A stretch of 15,787 nucleotides of DNA from JBGVMW01 sp045125095 (GTDB lineage Bacteria > Bacillota > Clostridia > Lachnospirales > Lachnospiraceae). The stretch spans positions 1 through 15,787 of the forward strand of contig JBGVMW010000084.1 in assembly GCA_045125095.1 (NCBI GenBank), in the 5' to 3' direction. This document shows positions 11,786-15,787 of the stretch, one piece after another; position 1 is the stretch's first letter; each line of letters starts with the position of its first letter. The translations under genes were made by a program, and so were the position numbers. Under the pieces are notes generated by a model. That model worked only from the letters and a program-made list of their open reading frames with translations. It was not told the origin of the DNA and searched no databases.

Positions 11786-13498
11786 ATGAAAACAAAAAAC
11801 AATGAAGTGAAGGTAACTAATGTAAATAAAAGCGAGGTTCAGGAAGAGGTAAAGGCAATAGTGCTTGATAATGTTTCAGTAAAAAAAGGAAAAGCCCCAA
11901 TATTAACATTTTCTTTCCCTGACTATTTATTAGGAGGGAAAAAGTCAGTATCGATGGAGATTACGAAGATTAATCCTGAGAGCTTACGAAATCAGATTCT
12001 TAAAAATAATGGGATATGTGAAGATTCTGAATTACAATATAAACAGCTAATGAAATCTTACAACAAATCTGCTATGCAGCATGTATTAAAGATAATTCGT
12101 AAGCATGATAATTTAGGTTGGGAATTGCTTGATGATAAAGAATTGGTGTTTTATGGTGATACAGCGGTTTCAGAGAGAGATGATATTCAGTCAGAGTATG
12201 ATGGAGCATTAGACATTAAACCTAAAGGAAGTATTGAAAATATTGTTACTATGATAAAAAAGCAAATTTTAGATATTAAGGAATGGTCTCCTATGCAGGC
12301 TGTAATTGCCTTTAGTGCAAGTGCAACTGTGTTACCATTTGTAAAAACTTTTTGGGGAGTTGATTTGGATAATCCTATTCTTCATTTGCATGGAGGAAGT
12401 ACTAGTGGTAAGTCTACAGTATTGAAATTAAATGCTGGGCTTGGTTCTAATCCAGCAAAGAAGAAAGCCTTTTGGTTAACGCATGAATCATCGCTTGTTG
12501 CATTGATAAAGAGAATTGGAAATAATATGGGCTATCCAGTAAGTATAGACGAATTATCTTCAGCCAAAAGAAAAGAGTATGATGAATTTGTATACTCGTT
12601 AGGTAATGGAGAGGAGAAGGATAGGGTTAAAGCAGGTGGTGTTGGATTGCAAGAGTCAGCTTCATTTTCGACTGTGATAATGTCAAGCGGCGAGGTTTCG
12701 TTGTTGAGAAAATGTTCAAGCAACGAAGGAATTAGAGCTAGATGTATTGAGATTTCTAATGTTACATGGACAGCATCTAAGGAACAGGCAAATGAAATAA
12801 AAAGATGTATGCGATATAATTATGGGTTTTTACCTGAATTAATAGCGAAAGAATTATTAAAGAATACAGAGCTTTGGAAAACTAGATGGAGCGAAATCAG
12901 CAGGGACGTTGAGATGCGTATTGAAAAGGATAAGATTATGATATCTATTATTCCAAGGGTTGCAGATTATGTTACATTGTTTATTTTAGCAGCAGAAATT
13001 GTAAATAAGGTATTGAATATTAAATTGGATGTTAAGAAGATATACGATTTTTGCTATATGCATATTGTTGTTGCAAATGCGGATGAAGCTAATATGGCTC
13101 AGCGTGTATATGATACATTATTAGAACATTATGGAATGCATAGAGATTTATTCCCTGAAGGTGAGTATTATGGCTGTAAGTCACAGAATAATGTATACTC
13201 ATTAAATCCAGAAGAAGAAGGATTTACCCGTTCTGCATATCGTAAGCGTACTGTTAATGGTGTAGTAATGGATAGACAGATTGTGTTTAGACTATCTTCG
13301 ATTGAGAGGATTTTGGATGAGAAAGGTTTTTCAGTTAAAGTTGCATTAAATAAGTTAAAAGATGCTAAGTTATTAGGAACTAAGGATGACAGACGATATA
13401 CAAGTAAAGTGACAATAAATGATGTTGAACAGGATGTTGTTATTATATATGTGAAAGATGGTAGTTTTGATGGTATTGATTTAGACGAGTGGTGTTAG
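11786..13498 (+). CDS. DUF927-domain ATPase (phage/plasmid helicase-like)
   Basis: The ~570-aa protein has the DUF927 architecture, P-loop proteins related to superfamily 3-type helicases that occur in phages, plasmids and integrated elements, often beside primases. The Walker A loop LHGGSTSGKST is near residues 201-211. W-LTHESSLVALIKRIGNN then leads to Walker B PVSIDEL with D255-E256. After that come YSLGNGEEKDRVKAG and STVIMSSGEVSLL (sensor-like), then EGIRARCIEI. The C-terminal part (YSLNPEEEGFTRSAYRKR onward) looks like a winged-helix or domain-closing module. I chose ATG 11786 because AGAAAGGA lies ten bases before it; an upstream in-frame TTG at 11753 has no ribosome site and would add 11 residues. 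No primase domain is attached. Function in DNA replication or maintenance of the element is likely but inferred. A terminator follows. Confidence 0.85.
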   Translation: MKTKNNEVKVTNVNKSEVQEEVKAIVLDNVSVKKGKAPILTFSFPDYLLGGKKSVSMEITKINPESLRNQILKNNGICEDSELQYKQLMKSYNKSAMQHVLKIIRKHDNLGWELLDDKELVFYGDTAVSERDDIQSEYDGALDIKPKGSIENIVTMIKKQILDIKEWSPMQAVIAFSASATVLPFVKTFWGVDLDNPILHLHGGSTSGKSTVLKLNAGLGSNPAKKKAFWLTHESSLVALIKRIGNNMGYPVSIDELSSAKRKEYDEFVYSLGNGEEKDRVKAGGVGLQESASFSTVIMSSGEVSLLRKCSSNEGIRARCIEISNVTWTASKEQANEIKRCMRYNYGFLPELIAKELLKNTELWKTRWSEISRDVEMRIEKDKIMISIIPRVADYVTLFILAAEIVNKVLNIKLDVKKIYDFCYMHIVVANADEANMAQRVYDTLLEHYGMHRDLFPEGEYYGCKSQNNVYSLNPEEEGFTRSAYRKRTVNGVVMDRQIVFRLSSIERILDEKGFSVKVALNKLKDAKLLGTKDDRRYTSKVTINDVEQDVVIIYVKDGSFDGIDLDEWC

Positions 13499-13503
13499 GA
13501 ATG

Positions 13504-13528
13504 AGGAGCTGTTTATACAGCTCCTTTT
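13504..13528 (+). terminator. Rho-independent terminator after the DUF927-type gene
   Basis: GGAGCTG and CAGCTCC pair around TTTATA and run into TTTT. The same stem recurs at 14841-14865 after the next two genes. Confidence 0.9.
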
Positions 13529-13726
13529 ATTAAGTTTTATAAGAAATTAACAAGATAATTTCAAATTTAAGATGACAGGATAGTTAAATTATTATCAGTA
13601 CATAGAGATAAATTACTTAAGCTGAAGAGCAAATAATTTCAATACTGGATAATCCTAGACAATTGCCAGCGATTGGAGAGTCTTTGAATATAGGCAAAGG
13701 TAATTAACAATTAAGGAGGACTTTAC

Positions 13727-14326
13727 ATGGATAATTTAGCAATATTACAGAAGATAATAACAGAGCAGGCATCAACAGCAGTCAGCAACTATTTTGCCGA
13801 CAATGCCATGCTGGCTTACGAAGATGAAGAGTCAGTAGCAGTTCTTAACAATAGGGCTGTACAGGCATACTCTGCGTGTAAGGAGGAAATGCGAGAGTTT
13901 ATGTCAAAGATTCTTTTGGCAGATATGCTCGTTAATAATCTTAGTTCCGCAGAGTGCTGTCTGATTCTGCCAGATGGAGAGCTATCTATCAAGGTAGGAG
14001 CAACAGTTAATGCAGAGGCACTCGCAAATACTGCCGAGCCAAAGACAGTCACAACAAAGTTGGGTATTTTTGATGAGTTCACTTGGCAGATGCTTTGCTC
14101 TATTAAGAAGGAGCATAACCCTGTGAAGATATGCTATGGGCATATTGAGGAGTATCTGCATTTTATGCTCTGCAAGCTGGACTGGAGAGAGGCAGACCTC
14201 ATAAAAGGTACTCTCACAGAGGATTTGCTGGAAGAGTACCATATTCAGGAGTCAGTTCCAATCCATACGATGATTAATTTGTATCTTGGTATTGGAAGAT
14301 TTTGCAATGATGGGAAGGAGTTGTAA
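13727..14326 (+). CDS. Hypothetical protein, 199 aa
   Basis: I do not recognise this family. It is soluble, acidic and apparently helical. Its first half has a long alpha-helical run with no charged repeat (QKIITEQASTAVSNYFADNA), then a beta-rich middle (CLILPDGELSIKVGATVNAE). The last third, DEFTWQMLCSIKKEHNPVK onward, looks globular. Eight cysteines are scattered without a metal-motif spacing. AAGGAGGA precedes the ATG by seven bases. Its codons use clearly more G and C than the two big genes on the left. The next gene starts two bases after the stop with its own GGAAGGAG, so the pair forms an operon. Role unknown; element-encoded accessory or maintenance functions are possible. Confidence 0.75.
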   Translation: MDNLAILQKIITEQASTAVSNYFADNAMLAYEDEESVAVLNNRAVQAYSACKEEMREFMSKILLADMLVNNLSSAECCLILPDGELSIKVGATVNAEALANTAEPKTVTTKLGIFDEFTWQMLCSIKKEHNPVKICYGHIEEYLHFMLCKLDWREADLIKGTLTEDLLEEYHIQESVPIHTMINLYLGIGRFCNDGKEL

Positions 14327-14328
14327 TT

Positions 14329-14817
14329 ATGGTATATAAGATTATTGATGCTTCATTCCATACCAATGCGAATGGAGATATGAAAATTGCAGGAGTGAGG
14401 AATAGTGGTTATTCCTTTGAGGTAGTCATCGATAACAAGACCCCACTTGTTATGATTGATGTTCATAACGAGTATTTTTCGTTTAAGACCAAGGGGAAAA
14501 ATGCAATTTATTGCATCTATTATCGTGATGTAGATATGAGGAGCATCGGTGCACCGATGCGTAAGCTCAATTGGGCTGGAACAGATAAGCCTGCTCCAAC
14601 AGGTATGTTGTACTTTATTCATGATATGATTCAGGAAGTGCAGTATTATTGTTATTCCAGATTCTATTTGAAAGAAAATGATGCCGAGTTGGAGGTAGAG
14701 TATTTGAGAGAGCGTTATAAAGAGTCGGAGAAATATATTTCTGACCTTGACTTCAACGTGATTGTAAATGAGCTGATTCGCAGATACGCTGATGTTCATG
14801 GGGTATCCAAGCAGTAA
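14329..14817 (+). CDS. Hypothetical protein, 162 aa, paired with the preceding gene
   Basis: Unrecognised soluble protein. The N-terminal two thirds look beta-rich: MVYKIIDASFHTN, SGYSFEVVIDNKTPLVMIDV and HNEYFSFKTKGKNAIYCIYY suggest a compact beta-sandwich. The C-terminal third is helical and charged (LEVEYLRERYKESEKYISDL). It starts two bases after the stop of the 199-aa gene, with GGAAGGAG inside that gene's last codons, so the two products are probably made together and may interact. Composition matches the 199-aa gene rather than the AT-rich genes on either side. I give no function. Confidence 0.75.
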   Translation: MVYKIIDASFHTNANGDMKIAGVRNSGYSFEVVIDNKTPLVMIDVHNEYFSFKTKGKNAIYCIYYRDVDMRSIGAPMRKLNWAGTDKPAPTGMLYFIHDMIQEVQYYCYSRFYLKENDAELEVEYLRERYKESEKYISDLDFNVIVNELIRRYADVHGVSKQ

Positions 14818-14840
14818 GTCCTCTGCTTTTAATATAGATT

Positions 14841-14865
14841 GTGGGAGCTGGGATACAGCTCCTAC
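14841..14865 (+). repeat. Hairpin resembling the terminator at 13504-13528
   Basis: GTGGGAGCTG and CAGCTCCTAC pair around GGATA. It shares the GGAGCTG/ATACAGCTCCT core with the terminator on the other side of the two-gene cassette but lacks a T-run. Confidence 0.75.
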
Positions 14866-14890
14866 GCCATAATTGTTTGTGTGTGATGCC

Positions 14891-14924
14891 TGAAGGAGAC
14901 CTGCCGATTGTGCAGGTCTTTCTT
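14891..14924 (+). terminator. Rho-independent terminator after the two-gene cassette
   Basis: GACCTGC pairs with GCAGGTC around CGATTGT, the stem can extend through GAAGGA/TTTCTTC, and TTTCTTC follows. It ends the 13727-14817 transcript. Confidence 0.7.
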
Positions 14925-15018
14925 CATTGTCAACATTAATCATTATTGCCTTATCATTTTGTTTCTGTTTGATTGATATGAAATCAATTTTGTAAACAAC
15001 ATGAAGGAGGTAATTGCT

Positions 15019-15648
15019 ATGATTGAGTTGTTTGAAAAATATGAGCGAGAGAACTTAAGTTTGACAGATAAAATTCAGCTGGCGGAAAATGACTTGCTAA
15101 AGGCAGGATTTTATGTTGATGAAATGGAAGGTAGTATATTTAATAAAAATTATGCATATTTAAGTGAACATTCTCCGTATGCTGTTGTAATAATTCAGCA
15201 CATAATGAAAGAGCAGTTGAAATATTTTTGTATTTTAGACAGGATAGTATACGATAGATTAAAGCTGCTTAGTTTTAGTGTAAACCCGACAAAAGGAAGT
15301 GTATATGATAATATACAAGATACAAGTAAATATAGGGTAATCGTCTGCCGAGAAAAATTTGGAATAAAAAATTGCCCAATTTATGACTTGGTTGTGGATA
15401 AAGGTAATTTACCATTAATTGACCATCAGCTACATAGTCATGGTATAAATGTTTGTGAGTTCTTACGTCCAGCAACTCGTAAACAAAATGCGGCTAATAA
15501 AAAAGGCTCAAAGTCTGATGACCCAGTATTTCGATATAAGTATGAAGAAGATTTTAGTTTTACTTGGTATGTATTTATATATTGGAAAGTTATGGGTATT
15601 ATATCAAGAAGAGAAGCATTTGATTATAATTTGAAATACAATAAGTAA
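15019..15648 (+). CDS. Hypothetical protein, 209 aa
   Basis: Unrecognised soluble protein with no signal peptide or clear membrane segment. The N-terminus has a charged helix (MIELFEKYERENLSLTDKIQ), the middle a hydrophobic run PYAVVIIQHIMKEQLKYFCI, and the C-terminus a basic stretch (RKQNAANKKGSKS) and an aromatic-rich tail (FSFTWYVFIYWKVMGI). I chose ATG 15019, nine bases after AAGGAGGT; ATG 15001 overlaps that ribosome site and adds six residues. Composition returns to the AT-rich type. A 6-base inverted repeat TTGATT/AATCAA (14969-14987) lies upstream. It looks monocistronic. Confidence 0.7.
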   Translation: MIELFEKYERENLSLTDKIQLAENDLLKAGFYVDEMEGSIFNKNYAYLSEHSPYAVVIIQHIMKEQLKYFCILDRIVYDRLKLLSFSVNPTKGSVYDNIQDTSKYRVIVCREKFGIKNCPIYDLVVDKGNLPLIDHQLHSHGINVCEFLRPATRKQNAANKKGSKSDDPVFRYKYEEDFSFTWYVFIYWKVMGIISRREAFDYNLKYNK

Positions 15649-15787
15649 TTCAAACTTCGCACATAAATTTTAGCTATGTACCTTGAAAATTCAATACCTG
15701 GCAACTATTCAATTGTCAATGTTCAGACTTTAAGCGGCTTGAAGTTGTGTTTTCAAAAATGCTGGTAATGTGTTCATAAATGCATCC
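15649..15787. other. Short AT-rich tail of the window
   Basis: No gene seen. On the minus strand TTGACA (15709-15714 of the plus strand, as TGTCAA) and TATTGA could form a weak promoter with 17-base spacing pointing left into the 209-aa gene. The window may end before the next gene. Confidence 0.25.

Larger units (their letters stand above)
9046..15787. mobile_element. Probable integrated accessory element (left end at uvrB; right end not seen)
   Basis: Homology to uvrB stops at about 9045, within TATTATG, and gives way to AT-rich DNA with short unknown ORFs, repeats and a DUF927-type ATPase gene usually seen in phages, plasmids and integrative elements. These features suggest an element inserted in uvrB. 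No integrase, relaxase, portal or replication gene is visible and the other end is absent, so element type and exact limits are not established. A chromosomal rearrangement or assembly join remains possible. Confidence 0.5.

Noticed and set aside
13529..13726. Decayed gene between the DUF927-type gene and the 199-aa gene
   Set aside because: All frames have frequent stops and no recognisable fragments; I treat it as intergenic.
14353..14943. 196-codon minus-strand frame opposite the 162-aa gene
   Set aside because: The plus-strand gene has a good ribosome site and tight coupling to its neighbour; the minus frame crosses two hairpins and lacks a start signal.
15655..15720. Possible start of an rRNA operon at the right edge
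   Set aside because: The phrase CTTGAAAATTC resembles text near rRNA genes, but no rRNA sequence follows before the window ends.

Overview
The window looks like a chromosomal piece of a low-GC, anaerobic Firmicute, most likely a Lachnospiraceae/Clostridia gut-type bacterium. The basis is the AT-rich composition, strong AGGAGG-type ribosome binding sites, the Gram-positive GAAC-N4-GTTC SOS box, and the linked pyrBI and folate gene order. No rRNA or tRNA gene and no CRISPR array was seen.

Bases 1 to about 1400 are a graveyard of mobile DNA. They hold an IS1380-type transposase with a large internal deletion, an unknown 137-aa protein that resembles small immunity-type proteins, a 24-codon lipoprotein signal peptide ORF ending at a terminator, and the first 26 codons of an integrative-conjugative-element protein. 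A minus-strand bacterial PH-domain gene (1500-1868) diverges from a nitroreductase gene (2069-2605).

Bases 2727 to 8381 are an ordered housekeeping block on the plus strand: pyrB, pyrI, folC, folE, an HD-domain hydrolase, folP and a folB-folK fusion. PyrB and PyrI are the catalytic and regulatory chains of aspartate transcarbamoylase. The fol genes cover GTP to dihydrofolate, except for removal of the triphosphate from dihydroneopterin triphosphate and the supply of p-aminobenzoate. The HD protein overlaps the folE stop codon and is a candidate for the missing phosphate-removal step. A terminator lies at about 8511-8547.

Next comes uvrB with its own SOS (LexA) box, promoter and leader hairpin, but the reading frame is cut after about 92 codons of an expected ~660. 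The sequence changes abruptly at about 9045. Everything to the right looks like accessory DNA, probably an integrated element whose far end lies outside the window. It starts with about 570 bases of structured, apparently non-coding DNA: a 14-base palindrome, four copies of a 16-base repeat with two GGG runs on the minus strand, and two tandem perfect hairpins. A large AT-rich gene follows; it looks like a D12-class adenine methyltransferase whose catalytic motifs have decayed. After a terminator and a 35-base direct repeat comes a DUF927-type ATPase gene. A two-gene cassette of different composition is flanked by matching GGAGCTG/CAGCTCC hairpins, and one more unknown gene follows. No integrase, relaxase or replication initiator is visible, so the element's type cannot be settled from this window.
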